DNA of 64,000 nucleotides from Halobacillus mangrovi (GTDB lineage Bacteria > Bacillota > Bacilli > Bacillales > Halobacillaceae): NCBI RefSeq assembly GCF_002097535.1, contig NZ_CP020772.1, positions 3,798,501-3,862,500 on the forward strand, written 5' to 3'. This document shows, piece after piece, positions 36,354-46,376 of this stretch; position 1 is the first letter of the stretch, and each line of letters opens with the position of its first letter. The notes beneath the pieces were generated by a model. It was not told the DNA's origin and ran no database searches. It saw nothing but the letters and a program-made list of their open reading frames with translations. A program made the translations under genes and the position numbers.

Positions 36354-39050
36354 CTATAAATTTGACTCATAAACTTCATGAATTTTTTGATTTAATATGT
36401 TTCGATCCCATAACAATATATTAGAATTAGCAGCTTGGTTTCTTGCCTGCTTTGTAAAATAATGATTAGTAATAACCATCCCTTTATCTAAACGATAATA
36501 AGATACCCCTGCAATGGCTTCTTGCACAGCTTTATTAGGTACATTGTTACTATAGCACTTCGTTTGTATACCAATGGACAAACCTTTCTTTTTAGCAATT
36601 ACGTCAATACCGTAATCTCCAGAACCTTTAGTAACTTCTACTTGATAACCCATTCGTCTAAATAGATCAGCTATAAAGGATTCAAACTGATAACCATCCA
36701 TAACATCGGTTTTTTCTATAGTTTTATCATTGGATAAATCATTATCAGAAAGTAAATATTCCTCATAATTGTTTAATTCATATTCATTGTATTTATTATG
36801 GAGTAACTCGTATATGACATGGTTAGAGTCTGTAAATGATTGCTCTTCTGAGAATTTATTCTTGTCTATAAGAAAGCAAGTAAAAGATGCAACGTGGTCA
36901 ATACTTTCTATGTTAGCAAAATCTAACGTAAGATAAGTATTTAGACAATCATCCAGAGACATATTTTCGTAGTGTTTGAACTCCTCTTGGTTTTGATTAA
37001 AAAATTCCGCGGATATAGCTTTTTCAGCTTCTTCTACAATGAGATTACGAACAACATGATTTACTAAATATTTCTTCCTATTGATATATCCTTTTTCAAG
37101 TAAAAAAGAAACAAACTTTTGGATACTTTCTTCTACATAATGGTTCCCACTTTGTAATTCATCTAATTCTATAGGACGAAAGAAATTACTAATTTCCTTG
37201 TTATAAAATCTTCTCAGTAAATCAATGGTTTTCGGATTATTTATTATACTGTCCTTTATTTCATTCATTTCAAGCTGTTGACTATGATCAAGCTTATTAA
37301 GGTAATTATCTATTTTATCCACTAATTCTGAGTCATAATTAAATTCAATACCTTCTATAAACATTCTTTTTGGCAATAATGAAGTATAGACTTGGAGGGA
37401 TTTTTTCATAAGATTTTCTGATCTTGGATTATATTCAATATTAAGATCTGATACTGGTTGTACATACAATTTTTCATCAACAAATATCAGAATAGTTTTA
37501 TTGCTCTCTCTTGCATCTATCATTTCGAAATTTGTATAGGGATATTCTTTCAGTTCCTTAATCCAGTTCAGTATTTTCTTTGGGATGTCATCTCTTTTTT
37601 CATCCACCCTTTCTGGGCACGTAATAATCTCGATGTCTATATTTTTTATTCCTGTAATAATGTGGAGATTATTGTTTATCTCTTTTCGCAAATCATAATC
37701 TAAGTAAGTGAGATTATTTCTATTATTAAAATACACATAAAACAAGTTATCCTTAAATAAATGTACTTTACTTGATAAAATTAGATCCTGATGCCATATT
37801 CCATATGACTTTCTACATACGTTTTGAATAACACACTTCCAAATTTCGTCCACTCTATCTAATTGAATCATATCTATTTTATCGCTACTATTAACGCAAA
37901 AAATCTCTTCCAATAAATTACCGGTTAAAATGTAGACTAATTTAGATAGTAATTCCTTATTAAGCGAAAAGAGTTGTCTTACATTATCTAGATCGTCACC
38001 ATCATAATCTATAAACAGATTACCTTTTCTATAATTCCTTACTATTCCCTCTTCTAAGGTTTCTACATTCCATTCGATAAGTGTGTCAATTTCACGATTT
38101 ATTTGTTCTAGAATCTGAGGCTCATCTTCAATTGATATCTTATCTAACTTCTCTTCATTAGATACTATTAAAATATCAAAAAATCCAGCTCCATATTTTT
38201 TGAATATGTAAGCCAATAGTGTCTTTATTTGTTTGAGATTAAAAGTCTCCACCATATTTGTTTTACATGCTAAATAAAGTACACTGTCTCTCACTCCTAA
38301 TAATTCTAGGGATTCAAAATTAACTTTATAATTTGATTCAAAATTTAATTCTTCTACTAAGAATTCCCAAGATTTAATGAGATCAGTTACTAAAAGGGGA
38401 GAAATCGTTAATTCTGAGTAATTCTTGTCTAAATATGCTATCCTCTCACCTAAATCCTCCATATCTTTTTTGAAATTATTTTCTTCAAGTTCTTTTAAAT
38501 ATTCTGCTTCTCCAACAAGCATGTATTCCGCTATTGTTCTAAATAATTGTTTAACATCTTCTTGAATGGAATTTTGGCTAGGAGCTTCTTGTAAAGAAAT
38601 ATGAATCGTTTCAGATGTGTTCACATATCCTCTTTTTAAGAAGTAAAAAGAAATATATGTTACTTCTTCTGTAAGATTTTCTGCAACTCTATTCATTAGA
38701 TCATCTATGTTATCTTCTGCTGCTAAAAAAAGTTCTGGTTCGCTACATAATCCTATTTCTTTAGAATCAATTGATAGGCCGAATTCTTTAACATCCTTAA
38801 AAGAAATAACATGAATTTGTTCTTCCTGATAATAATCTCTTCTCTCTTTTTTGTAGATGCCTAATAAGTTATTATTGTCATCTAAAAAGAGGCAATTATT
38901 CAAATCTATGCTCACAAATTCATAATCAAATTTAAAATTAGTAAATTTAGATTTTGCAAGATTCAAAACTCTATTTTTTTCAATTTGATACTTCGATTTC
39001 TTCTCTTCTACCTTATCTTTTTGACTGTTCTTTCTAAAGAATCCCCACAC
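36354..39050 (-). CDS. Large protein with C-terminal Mrr-type restriction endonuclease domain
   Basis: About 899 residues. The last 120 are an Mrr_cat domain of the PD-(D/E)xK class (YQFESFIADLFRRMGYQVEV, GSGDYGIDVIAKKKG, then IGIQTKCYSNN with the Q-x-K motif). The first 780 residues match no family I can name. The start is taken as GTG at 39050, which has AGGGGGG six bases upstream, rather than the ATG 10 codons earlier. Mrr domains cut modified or foreign DNA, so a single-protein defence role is a reasonable inference. Confidence 0.75.
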   Translation of the reverse strand: MWGFFRKNSQKDKVEEKKSKYQIEKNRVLNLAKSKFTNFKFDYEFVSIDLNNCLFLDDNNNLLGIYKKERRDYYQEEQIHVISFKDVKEFGLSIDSKEIGLCSEPELFLAAEDNIDDLMNRVAENLTEEVTYISFYFLKRGYVNTSETIHISLQEAPSQNSIQEDVKQLFRTIAEYMLVGEAEYLKELEENNFKKDMEDLGERIAYLDKNYSELTISPLLVTDLIKSWEFLVEELNFESNYKVNFESLELLGVRDSVLYLACKTNMVETFNLKQIKTLLAYIFKKYGAGFFDILIVSNEEKLDKISIEDEPQILEQINREIDTLIEWNVETLEEGIVRNYRKGNLFIDYDGDDLDNVRQLFSLNKELLSKLVYILTGNLLEEIFCVNSSDKIDMIQLDRVDEIWKCVIQNVCRKSYGIWHQDLILSSKVHLFKDNLFYVYFNNRNNLTYLDYDLRKEINNNLHIITGIKNIDIEIITCPERVDEKRDDIPKKILNWIKELKEYPYTNFEMIDARESNKTILIFVDEKLYVQPVSDLNIEYNPRSENLMKKSLQVYTSLLPKRMFIEGIEFNYDSELVDKIDNYLNKLDHSQQLEMNEIKDSIINNPKTIDLLRRFYNKEISNFFRPIELDELQSGNHYVEESIQKFVSFLLEKGYINRKKYLVNHVVRNLIVEEAEKAISAEFFNQNQEEFKHYENMSLDDCLNTYLTLDFANIESIDHVASFTCFLIDKNKFSEEQSFTDSNHVIYELLHNKYNEYELNNYEEYLLSDNDLSNDKTIEKTDVMDGYQFESFIADLFRRMGYQVEVTKGSGDYGIDVIAKKKGLSIGIQTKCYSNNVPNKAVQEAIAGVSYYRLDKGMVITNHYFTKQARNQAANSNILLWDRNILNQKIHEVYESNL

Positions 39051-39233
39051 ATTAATCCCCCCTAGTGAAAATTTACGCACACATGACTGTTTATATGACA
39101 GATTTTTAACTTTGTACAGAAACTTATCATTATGTAATTCACTTTAATCTTGTAGTTATTATTCACCTTAAGAGTATGCTTATCCTCTTTTAGGTAATTA
39201 AACTAACTCACCGTATTTTAATAGCACAAAAAA

Positions 39234-39260
39234 ACTACTCCCACTCTGTAAGGAAGTAGT
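39234..39260 (-). terminator. Cassette-end terminator (C7, second type)
   Basis: ACTACTCCC (39234-39242) pairs with GGAAGTAGT (39252-39260) with one mismatch. The minus strand continues with seven T. Same design as C8, but with no integrase-tail codons. Confidence 0.7.
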
Positions 39261-39319
39261 CTTCTTAACTATTTATGCATTGTACAGCTTCTCAAAAGCA
39301 GGACGAACGAATAATGTTA

Positions 39320-39337
39320 TACCATCGTGCCGCCCAT
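39320..39337. repeat. att core copy 7 (three mismatches)
   Basis: TACCATCGTGCCGCCCAT. Right arm pair CCAGTCA 39454-39460 and 39465-39471. The 115 bp to the right are clearly related to the left ends of C2 and C3. No clear left arm. Confidence 0.72.
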
Positions 39338-39529
39338 TCACTCAGCTATTTAATAGGACAATAATAAGACCTACAAAACCTAATTATACTATGGTTTCCA
39401 TCGCAAAGTTGATTTATAAAATACAATAACATTTAATACTTTATAAACTGTTTCCAGTCATAATCCAGTCACCCTAACATCACCTAGATGATTTTTTTCA
39501 TGTCTAAGGATTAATACAGTGGGTTATAA

Positions 39530-39588
39530 AGACAAACAAAAGCGCAAGTGAGGCTCACCCATTACCTCAATTGCGCTTTTGTTTGTCT
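39530..39588. terminator. Long hairpin overlapping the end of the small exporter gene
   Basis: AGACAAACAAAAGCGCAA (39530-39547) pairs perfectly with TTGCGCTTTTGTTTGTCT (39571-39588); GAGG/CCTC pair inside. The stop codon (39562) lies in the loop side, so the last codons of the gene form half of the stem. Confidence 0.7.
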
Positions 39589-40014
39589 TATCTTTTTTAT
39601 AATCTGGTTAAGCACTTCCGAGAACACGAGCCCAAATGCAATAGCACCAGATATCATAAAAGCTTTCGCTGCAATGGAGATAGCGACGCTGTAGTCATTT
39701 TGCACAAAGCTTCGCATGGAGTCATACGCGAGACTTCCTGGTACGAGAGGAATAATCCCTGGTACGCTAAATATAATCATAGGCGTTTTGTATATCCTTG
39801 CCAGCATCTGGCTGACCATGGCAATAACAAAGGAGGCGATGAGTGTAGCTGGGACACTGTCGACTTCTCCCCATACTAAGGATATGTAAATGACCCAACC
39901 AATCATGCCGACAAGACCACATTTGATGATCGTATTTCTTGGCGCCTGATAGATGATTCCAAAGGCAGCTGATGCAAAAAAGCTTGCTATGGCGTATTCA
40001 ATCAACATAGTCAT
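39562..40014 (-). CDS. Threonine/serine exporter, small subunit (DUF3815/ThrE_2)
   Basis: 150 residues with four or five membrane helices. It corresponds to the C-terminal half of ThrE (DUF3815) and has the PGIIPLVPGSLAYDSMRSFV motif. It acts with the DUF1212 protein encoded 12 bp upstream to export threonine, serine or related small solutes. A long hairpin terminates transcription at its end. Confidence 0.88.
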   Translation of the reverse strand: MTMLIEYAIASFFASAAFGIIYQAPRNTIIKCGLVGMIGWVIYISLVWGEVDSVPATLIASFVIAMVSQMLARIYKTPMIIFSVPGIIPLVPGSLAYDSMRSFVQNDYSVAISIAAKAFMISGAIAFGLVFSEVLNQIIKKIRQTKAQLR

Positions 40015-40026
40015 TCCTCACGATCT

Positions 40027-40770
40027 CTAAAATAGTGCAAACATAACAGCAATACCTGCCCCAATTGCAAAAGCCGTTAAAAAAGCCTCCGCCCCCTTGG
40101 CGAGTCCTGAGATAAGATGGCCTGCCATCAAATCTCTTACAGCGTTGGTGATGAGCAGACCAGGGACCAACGGCATGATTGAACCGACAACGATCTTATC
40201 AACTTCCTTCCCAATACCGAATGAAAAAAGGGAGAAGGCTGTAAAACCGATCAACAACGAAGCAACGAATTCAGCAACGAATTTAATTTCAAATAATCGA
40301 ATAAAGTTAATCAATGCAATAAACCCCAGTCCTCCTGCTAAGCAGGCTGGCAGGAAATCGTACCAGCTCCCCTGAAACATGATAGTAAAGAAACCACTCG
40401 CTAACGTAGCAGCTATGATTTGCATGCGCATGGAATAGTCTGTAGGACTGGTTTCAATCTTTCTGAGCTCTTTATACGCTACTTGAGTAGACATTTCCCC
40501 ACTTGCAATCTTTCTGGAGACATTATTCGCAAGGTTCACTTTCTCGAGATTTGTCTCTCGTGCCGAAACTCTTACTAATTTTGCATGGGCACCAGGGCTG
40601 ATCGTAAACATAATCCCAGTAGGTGTTACATAACTTTGGGATTCATCCCGTCCGAAAGATTGGGCAATTCGCGTCATCGTATCTTCCACACGATAGGTTT
40701 CCGCTCCATTTTGTTGCATGATCTTCCCCATTAATAAACATAACTCAATCAAGTCCTCTGTATCCTCCAC
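40027..40770 (-). CDS. Threonine/serine exporter, large subunit (DUF1212/ThrE)
   Basis: 247 residues: a cytoplasmic N-terminal DUF1212 part with the MQQNGAETYRVEDTM motif near residue 20, then five membrane helices including MPLVPGLLITNAVRDLMAGH. First gene of the two-gene exporter operon in C8. The substrate is assigned by family only. Confidence 0.9.
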   Translation of the reverse strand: MEDTEDLIELCLLMGKIMQQNGAETYRVEDTMTRIAQSFGRDESQSYVTPTGIMFTISPGAHAKLVRVSARETNLEKVNLANNVSRKIASGEMSTQVAYKELRKIETSPTDYSMRMQIIAATLASGFFTIMFQGSWYDFLPACLAGGLGFIALINFIRLFEIKFVAEFVASLLIGFTAFSLFSFGIGKEVDKIVVGSIMPLVPGLLITNAVRDLMAGHLISGLAKGAEAFLTAFAIGAGIAVMFALF

Positions 40771-41222
40771 TCGGTCACCTCCATTCGTATTCCAGTATGT
40801 TTAGTGTATCTATTCATATACTAAAAGCTTAAAACCCTTAAGATTTCCACAATCACGAAACTTCTCCACTTTCTTTTGCACGACTGGCCGTATCTTAGTT
40901 CCATATCTGTTCTTAAAGGCTTCCCAATGTTGATGTTCATCAAAGAAAATTCATCGTAAAATATTCGTTTCCATACAAGTACAATATCACATCATCAAGG
41001 GTGTAGTATTGTCAAAAGTTATGCATTCTTTACTTTGTACAAAACTAATAATAGAACTATCCGGAAAAGAGGTGTGCATTAGTCCCTTTCCACACCTAGG
41101 TTTCTTGAATGTATGAACCATTCATCTGTGGGATATTAGATATTAATAATATCTGCTATTTTTTCTGTTGGCTAAAATTTAAGGTCTTCTAAAAAAACTG
41201 AAATGCAAATTTTAAAAGCAAA
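40771..41222. other. Gene-free stretch upstream of the exporter operon
   Basis: About 450 bp with no supported gene. It must contain the exporter promoter; no clear riboswitch or T-box was recognised. Confidence 0.5.
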
Positions 41223-41258
41223 AAAGGACTACCTCCTTTATTTAGGAAGTAGTCCTTT
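41223..41258 (-). terminator. Cassette-end terminator (C8, second type)
   Basis: AAAGGACTACCTCCT (41223-41237) pairs with AGGAAGTAGTCCTTT (41244-41258) with one mismatch. The minus strand continues with a T-run. Shares design with the C7 end. Confidence 0.8.
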
Positions 41259-41363
41259 AATTACTAACTATTTATACAATGCTTGAAGAGTTTCCAGAGA
41301 CTTTTTTGTGTGTTTCAAACTGTTTATAGAAAAAGCCCTATTACATAAGTGGTTTGAGCGTTA

Positions 41364-41381
41364 TTACATCATGCCGCCCAT
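41364..41381. repeat. att core copy 8 (exact); left end of C9
   Basis: TTACATCATGCCGCCCAT, identical over 20 bp (to 41383) to the groEL end. The right arm pair is ATGAGCA 41485-41491 and 41497-41503, matching the pair next to groEL. Confidence 0.9.
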
Positions 41382-41562
41382 TCATCAAGATAGTATATTA
41401 AATAAAATAACTTCAAAAATTCATTGATATTAAATGGTTTCTAACTTTCACATGAAATACTTTAAAATGATATAAAAAAGTTGTATGAGCAAAATTATGA
41501 GCATTTTAAGTTTAAGTTAAGCAAGGACTTTAAATCATTTAAAATCCTTGCTTTTTATTTTT

Positions 41563-44500
41563 TTAGCTCTTAATCTCTAAGTTCATTTTAATAATTTGTT
41601 CAGCATCATATTCATAAGAATCAGCAATACTCTTAAGAGTCGTAGCAAATCTATAATACCCTGCATTTTCTATTTTATCAGCCAAACTCCTATATTTTAC
41701 TGCAAGGTCTTTCTCGGGTTTACCACTTGGATCAACCGTAACTGGCCCACGAGAATTAATAACTTCCATTCTAAAGCCATTACGAATCATTTCCCCATCC
41801 CTTGAATTGAGTGCACTAGCTACTTCTTCATTTATCCAAAGCCCATTATCGTCAGGAGCACTATAAAATAATACTCTACCTACATGTGATAAAGCAACAT
41901 CAATGTGGCCCGTTTTCTTACACATTTCTTTTGTTACTTTCAGCCAATCATTAAAGTCATCCTCAGAAAAAGTACCATCTTCCTTTAGACCTGGGGGTGT
42001 TTTCCAATTTGACAATAATTTATATGCATTCGAGGCTAAAGTCTGTTGTTCTTCAGTTGGTTTATCTTCGGGGTCCTTTTCTTTTTTAGAACGATAAACA
42101 ATACCAATTACCTCATTAAAAAACCTTGGATCAGAAGCCAATTTGTTTTCTAGAAACTTAGGTGATGTATTACTATAATCATCTAAAAGCGGAAGAAAAG
42201 CCCACTCAACATTGAATAAATCTTCTGAATTAGTATTAGGATCATTTTGAAGTTTCCTTATCAACTCTACATAATGGTAGGTGTCCATTGAAGTTGGTGT
42301 TGCATTTGAATTAACAACTTCAAGAAGAGCTTTAGCTACCCTATCATTATTAAATAGATGTTTTTTTTCATAAAGAGTATATAAGCAATTTACAGCTTCA
42401 TTCGGCCTATCGTAGTAAAGTAATTTGTCAATTGCCTCGTTAAGATCACTATCTACAGTACTGGGGATAGCTTTAACTTTTTCCCAAAACTCATTCTCCC
42501 TATCTCCAAGTAATTCTATCGCTCTCTCCCATGTTTTCTTATAAAAAGGTAGACAAGCAAAAAACTCTCCGATATGTTTTTCATCCCAGTCAGTTTTACT
42601 GATTGAATCGACCCACTCCCATTGCCCTGATTGAAATCGACCCTTTATAAATGATTTGGTAAATTGAAGAAGCTTATTTTCCTCTTTTAATAAGTTAGGG
42701 AGAATTTTTTCATCAATCTTTAATTCAGTCATTAATCCTAGGAGAAAACCTACACTTTCAGGATGGTCTACTTCATTTGAAAACTTTATTATTCCATCAA
42801 TACCACCATAATTGAATATTTCTCTAAGTGCTGTTTGACGGCGTTGTTCAATTTCTTTACTTTGGTCCTCCCAATTACCCTCACTTACAAAAATATCAAT
42901 AGTATCGTTTCTAAACAAAATTTGGTGAAGATTCATCGGGTTCTTTGGAGCAAGAGCTTTTGCTACACTCTCAATTTTAGTTACCATCTCAGAATTAAGA
43001 GACCACTCAAATTCCGAAAATCTTCTATGCTTAGATGAAAACTTTACAAGTTCTGTCCACAATTGCATTCTCTCTTTTTCTGGTTTACTTATTATGCTTT
43101 GCGATGAAATTATATGTAACATTCTTTCAATAGAATTCCGAGGAAGATGATTAAGGTAATTTACTAATTCAGTTAATTTATCTAAATTATTTTCTGCCAT
43201 GTTAACAGCCAGCTCACAATAACCTGATACCTGATCCCAGTAATCTTTACCAGTAACTCTAATTGTTTCATCCTTTAAAATATCCATTCGCCACTTTGGC
43301 TTATGTGAGCCCGTTGATGTTTGAAACTTATTAGGTATTAGATTTATTAATAGTTTCCACCCAACTAAAGGTACTTCTTTTAGAAGGGTTTGGACTGCTA
43401 CCTTTCGTTTTTCAATCGTTGCCTTTGTCTGCGGAAACCAAGGAAGAAAGATTGTAGTAAGCGATTTACTTGGTCTATTGGACCAAGTTCCTCCTGGGTC
43501 ACGGAAAGCTAAATCTCCAAGAATAACTGTAACCCTTACCAAAAATCTATCATCCCAAGCAAGTGTTTCAAGCGCCCATAAAAGTCCTGTCAAATAATTT
43601 TCTCCGCCAAATACATCACTTTCTTGTTTAAATAGTTTATCGAACGGACAAGGTTCCTGTTGTAAATACTTTTCCACAGCAATTAAGAACTGCTCAGGGG
43701 AAGCTTCTGCGATTAAAGGAAGCAAATAATCTAAACTCCCCCATAATTCCCAATCAGAATCTTTGAATAATTCTTGAACAATTTGATCGACAATTACTTT
43801 AGGATTTTCTGAACAACTCGGCATTTCCTTATCATAACTACCAAGTAGTGCTAAGCCTTCTGCTATACCTTTCCTTAATGAAGGTGAACACTTCACCTCT
43901 GTTTGATAAAAACTAGCAGCAAACCTTTGAGAAGATGGTAAAGAGAATTTTGGATCTCGCTCTACAAGTATAGTAATCGCACTATTCTTGAATCTTTCTA
44001 AAATATCATCATAAACCCTATGATCAAGCATACTAACTAATTCCTTCCGTTTAAGTACACTCCATATTCCATCTTTTAGTGTAACAGGGCTCTCTGGATA
44101 TTGAAGGATTTCTCGAACATGAGAAATCCACTGAGAATATTCCTTATCAGCAAAATGAGATACAATATCGGTATCTCCATCATATTTTTCATTCCAGGAT
44201 CCTAGTAAGCTTGACTTTACTAAATCATCAGCATATTTAAAAGTGTTCCAATCTGAATCAAGCGAGTCCTTCTGAACTTCAATAAATTCAGAAGGAATAG
44301 TTCTCTTTTCTCTTTCTTTGAATGCAGAGCGAATGTCTTCCGGAATTGAATCAATATTTATATAGCTTGCATTTTCATTTCTGTGTGATACTTCCTTTTC
44401 TATTAATGCTAGTAAATCTTCAGACCTCTTTTGTGAATATTGTCCAATCAAAGTGTGAAGCAGGGAAAGTGTAACACCTTTAATATCCAAATCGTAAAGA

Positions 44501-45099
44501 AGCAAATTAAAGCTTTTTAAGAATCGCCATAATTCCTCATCTGAAACTTCAACATCATTATTAGCATGCTTCAAATGAGTCCTGAAAACACCAAGCTTTT
44601 CCCTTTGACCTTCACCAGTAAATCTAGCATATGAAATTCTTTCAATGAAATCAGCTGCGTTTTTTGAGTAATGGGCTTGGTTAAGTAAGCCACGAACGTT
44701 AATAGTGTCTTTCGCACTAAGAGGACCTGTAATTAATGCCAAAGCATCAGTACTATCATTAAATAAATGCTTATTGTTAAAATCTTTCCATGTAGCTTGA
44801 ATAACTTCTCCGAAAGCCTTATTACTCTCGGTGATACTTATCGAGTGCTTTATTTGGCCTAATAGTTTCGCTTGTCTATCGGACCCAGGTTGTTTTGCAA
44901 ATACAATAACATCATCGGTGTCGAACCCCTGGTACTTCCCCTGAAGTTTGATTTCTGCTATCGGCCAATTGGGTAGACATGGGGAAAAACCTCCGGTTAG
45001 CATTAAAACAACAAATGAAGCCTGAACACGATTCTCAAAGTTTGCTCCGCCCCCGCCCGTAGAATATGCGTTACTGAGTTGCTTTCCTTTATTGGTCAT
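41563..45099 (-). CDS. Large putative defence protein with Cap4/DUF4297-like nuclease N-terminus
   Basis: 1178 residues. The N-terminus (GGGGANFENRVQASFVVLML, then GFDTDDVIVFAK, then KLLGQIKHS) matches the glycine-rich start and the D-x(n)-Q-x-K core of Cap4/DUF4297-type PD-(D/E)xK nucleases. The remaining 950 residues look all-helical and repeat-like; no Walker A motif was found. GAGGTG precedes the ATG at 45099. It follows another putative nuclease gene by 92 bp on the same strand, so the two may act together against phage. Function is inferred. Confidence 0.68.
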   Translation of the reverse strand: MTNKGKQLSNAYSTGGGGANFENRVQASFVVLMLTGGFSPCLPNWPIAEIKLQGKYQGFDTDDVIVFAKQPGSDRQAKLLGQIKHSISITESNKAFGEVIQATWKDFNNKHLFNDSTDALALITGPLSAKDTINVRGLLNQAHYSKNAADFIERISYARFTGEGQREKLGVFRTHLKHANNDVEVSDEELWRFLKSFNLLLYDLDIKGVTLSLLHTLIGQYSQKRSEDLLALIEKEVSHRNENASYINIDSIPEDIRSAFKEREKRTIPSEFIEVQKDSLDSDWNTFKYADDLVKSSLLGSWNEKYDGDTDIVSHFADKEYSQWISHVREILQYPESPVTLKDGIWSVLKRKELVSMLDHRVYDDILERFKNSAITILVERDPKFSLPSSQRFAASFYQTEVKCSPSLRKGIAEGLALLGSYDKEMPSCSENPKVIVDQIVQELFKDSDWELWGSLDYLLPLIAEASPEQFLIAVEKYLQQEPCPFDKLFKQESDVFGGENYLTGLLWALETLAWDDRFLVRVTVILGDLAFRDPGGTWSNRPSKSLTTIFLPWFPQTKATIEKRKVAVQTLLKEVPLVGWKLLINLIPNKFQTSTGSHKPKWRMDILKDETIRVTGKDYWDQVSGYCELAVNMAENNLDKLTELVNYLNHLPRNSIERMLHIISSQSIISKPEKERMQLWTELVKFSSKHRRFSEFEWSLNSEMVTKIESVAKALAPKNPMNLHQILFRNDTIDIFVSEGNWEDQSKEIEQRRQTALREIFNYGGIDGIIKFSNEVDHPESVGFLLGLMTELKIDEKILPNLLKEENKLLQFTKSFIKGRFQSGQWEWVDSISKTDWDEKHIGEFFACLPFYKKTWERAIELLGDRENEFWEKVKAIPSTVDSDLNEAIDKLLYYDRPNEAVNCLYTLYEKKHLFNNDRVAKALLEVVNSNATPTSMDTYHYVELIRKLQNDPNTNSEDLFNVEWAFLPLLDDYSNTSPKFLENKLASDPRFFNEVIGIVYRSKKEKDPEDKPTEEQQTLASNAYKLLSNWKTPPGLKEDGTFSEDDFNDWLKVTKEMCKKTGHIDVALSHVGRVLFYSAPDDNGLWINEEVASALNSRDGEMIRNGFRMEVINSRGPVTVDPSGKPEKDLAVKYRSLADKIENAGYYRFATTLKSIADSYEYDAEQIIKMNLEIKS

Positions 45100-45191
45100 A
45101 ATAACACCTCAATACCAAAATATAATTCAATATAAAAAAGATAATTGGTAGATGTAAATTAATTACTTCACCACATTTAGAGCCTACATTT

Positions 45192-46376
45192 TTAAATTTT
45201 TTTCTTATTTCTAGCTTGCCTAGCAGACTCCTTTCTCTCTGGTCTATAAGCATTGACTATAAAGTGGTAAACCTTAAATATAGAAGAGTCCTCAGGATTT
45301 AAATGTGTGGAAATGAGTACCTTATCGTCTCCTTTATAACCTTTTATCAAATTAATAGTTTCAAAATATCTTACTCCCTCTACTTCAACGTAAATATTTT
45401 TAATGTATTCTTCTCTTTTTTTTAAAACAGTTCTTAGATTTGTTGATTTATTAAAAATAATAGTAAAGCCAAATTCAGTATCCTCATTCATATATCCAAG
45501 TAATTGTTTAAAATGCTTTTGGAAATTTCCCCATTCTTTATTTTCACCAATAGCGATAGAGTGGTATGTATGGTCAGACTGGGAATAAATAAAAAAATCT
45601 AATTCTCCACTAGACTTTATTGCAAATCCACTTGGTTGTTCCCTAGCAGTAATAATTCCTTCCTTAGATAATGCTGGTCGCAAAAAATTTGCTATATCAT
45701 CGCTTAAATGGGTTTCTTTCGTTGTTTCTAACCTTAAAGGATCACGTTCAACTTGTTTTATAGAATAATTTATTACTCTTACTATTAACTCTTCTATTTT
45801 TTCCTTTGTATTATTTACTTTGAATTCCCCTTTTTTTAATACTTTATCTTGAATATCGTATGGCATTAAATCTATGTATTCTTTAAGGTCGATATTAAAA
45901 TGTTTTATTGCCTGAGGATTAAGTAAATAGATACTAACAAAATCCCCTACATCCAAAAAATCGTGATCCTCAAACATAAAATATTTGTAAGTATCTAAAT
46001 CATTAATATTTCTGATAATAAATTCATCATCTTCACTTAAAGCTTGTAAATTACTTGGATCAAAAAAAGTTTGTTCATCACTTACTTCATCACTTACATC
46101 AATATACCAGTCAATTAAATGATAAAGTACATATTCATATAGGGGGCTAAGCGTGTGGGGGTAATCATCCTTTGTAAAATCTAATATATCATAAACTATT
46201 TTTTTACACTTATCATATTCATTCCTTATTAAATGCGGTGGAAAAAGATATGGTAAATGTATATGGAAATCACCACTATCTTCACAAATCGATAAAAAAC
46301 AATCACTTATTTCTTCGAGTACTTTATTTACTATTATTTTCACATTCTTAGAGACAGTGAATGAAATTTCAATCAT
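45192..46376 (-). CDS. Putative PD-(D/E)xK nuclease-like protein
   Basis: 394 residues. Residues about 240-330 contain REQPSGFAIKSSGELDFFIY then HSIAIGENKEW, the E-x-D ... E-x-K pattern of a PD-(D/E)xK nuclease. The N-terminal 200 residues are acidic and helical with no known domain, and the C-terminus is basic (RQARNKKKI). It is upstream of the 1178-residue Cap4-like protein on the same strand. No family name could be assigned. Confidence 0.6.
   Translation of the reverse strand: MIEISFTVSKNVKIIVNKVLEEISDCFLSICEDSGDFHIHLPYLFPPHLIRNEYDKCKKIVYDILDFTKDDYPHTLSPLYEYVLYHLIDWYIDVSDEVSDEQTFFDPSNLQALSEDDEFIIRNINDLDTYKYFMFEDHDFLDVGDFVSIYLLNPQAIKHFNIDLKEYIDLMPYDIQDKVLKKGEFKVNNTKEKIEELIVRVINYSIKQVERDPLRLETTKETHLSDDIANFLRPALSKEGIITAREQPSGFAIKSSGELDFFIYSQSDHTYHSIAIGENKEWGNFQKHFKQLLGYMNEDTEFGFTIIFNKSTNLRTVLKKREEYIKNIYVEVEGVRYFETINLIKGYKGDDKVLISTHLNPEDSSIFKVYHFIVNAYRPERKESARQARNKKKI

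Larger units (their letters stand above)
33269..39337. mobile_element. Cassette C7: membrane protein, DUF1643 and Mrr-type nuclease protein
   Basis: A 6.1-kb segment between att cores 6 and 7. The left end has AGTATGTCA arms; the right end has a different hairpin (ACTACTCCC/GGAAGTAGT) shared with C8 and no clear arm. Very AT-rich. It contains truncated genes in the middle (YolD and an unknown tail), so it looks composite. Confidence 0.7.
39320..41381. mobile_element. Cassette C8: ThrE amino-acid exporter pair
   Basis: A 2.1-kb segment between att cores 7 and 8, with only the two thrE-type genes. CCAGTCA arms at the left end; the right-end arm is degenerate. The right-end block (hairpin GGACTAC.TCCT plus a TAACTATTTAT-A-CAATG stretch) resembles that of C7. 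Confidence 0.75.
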
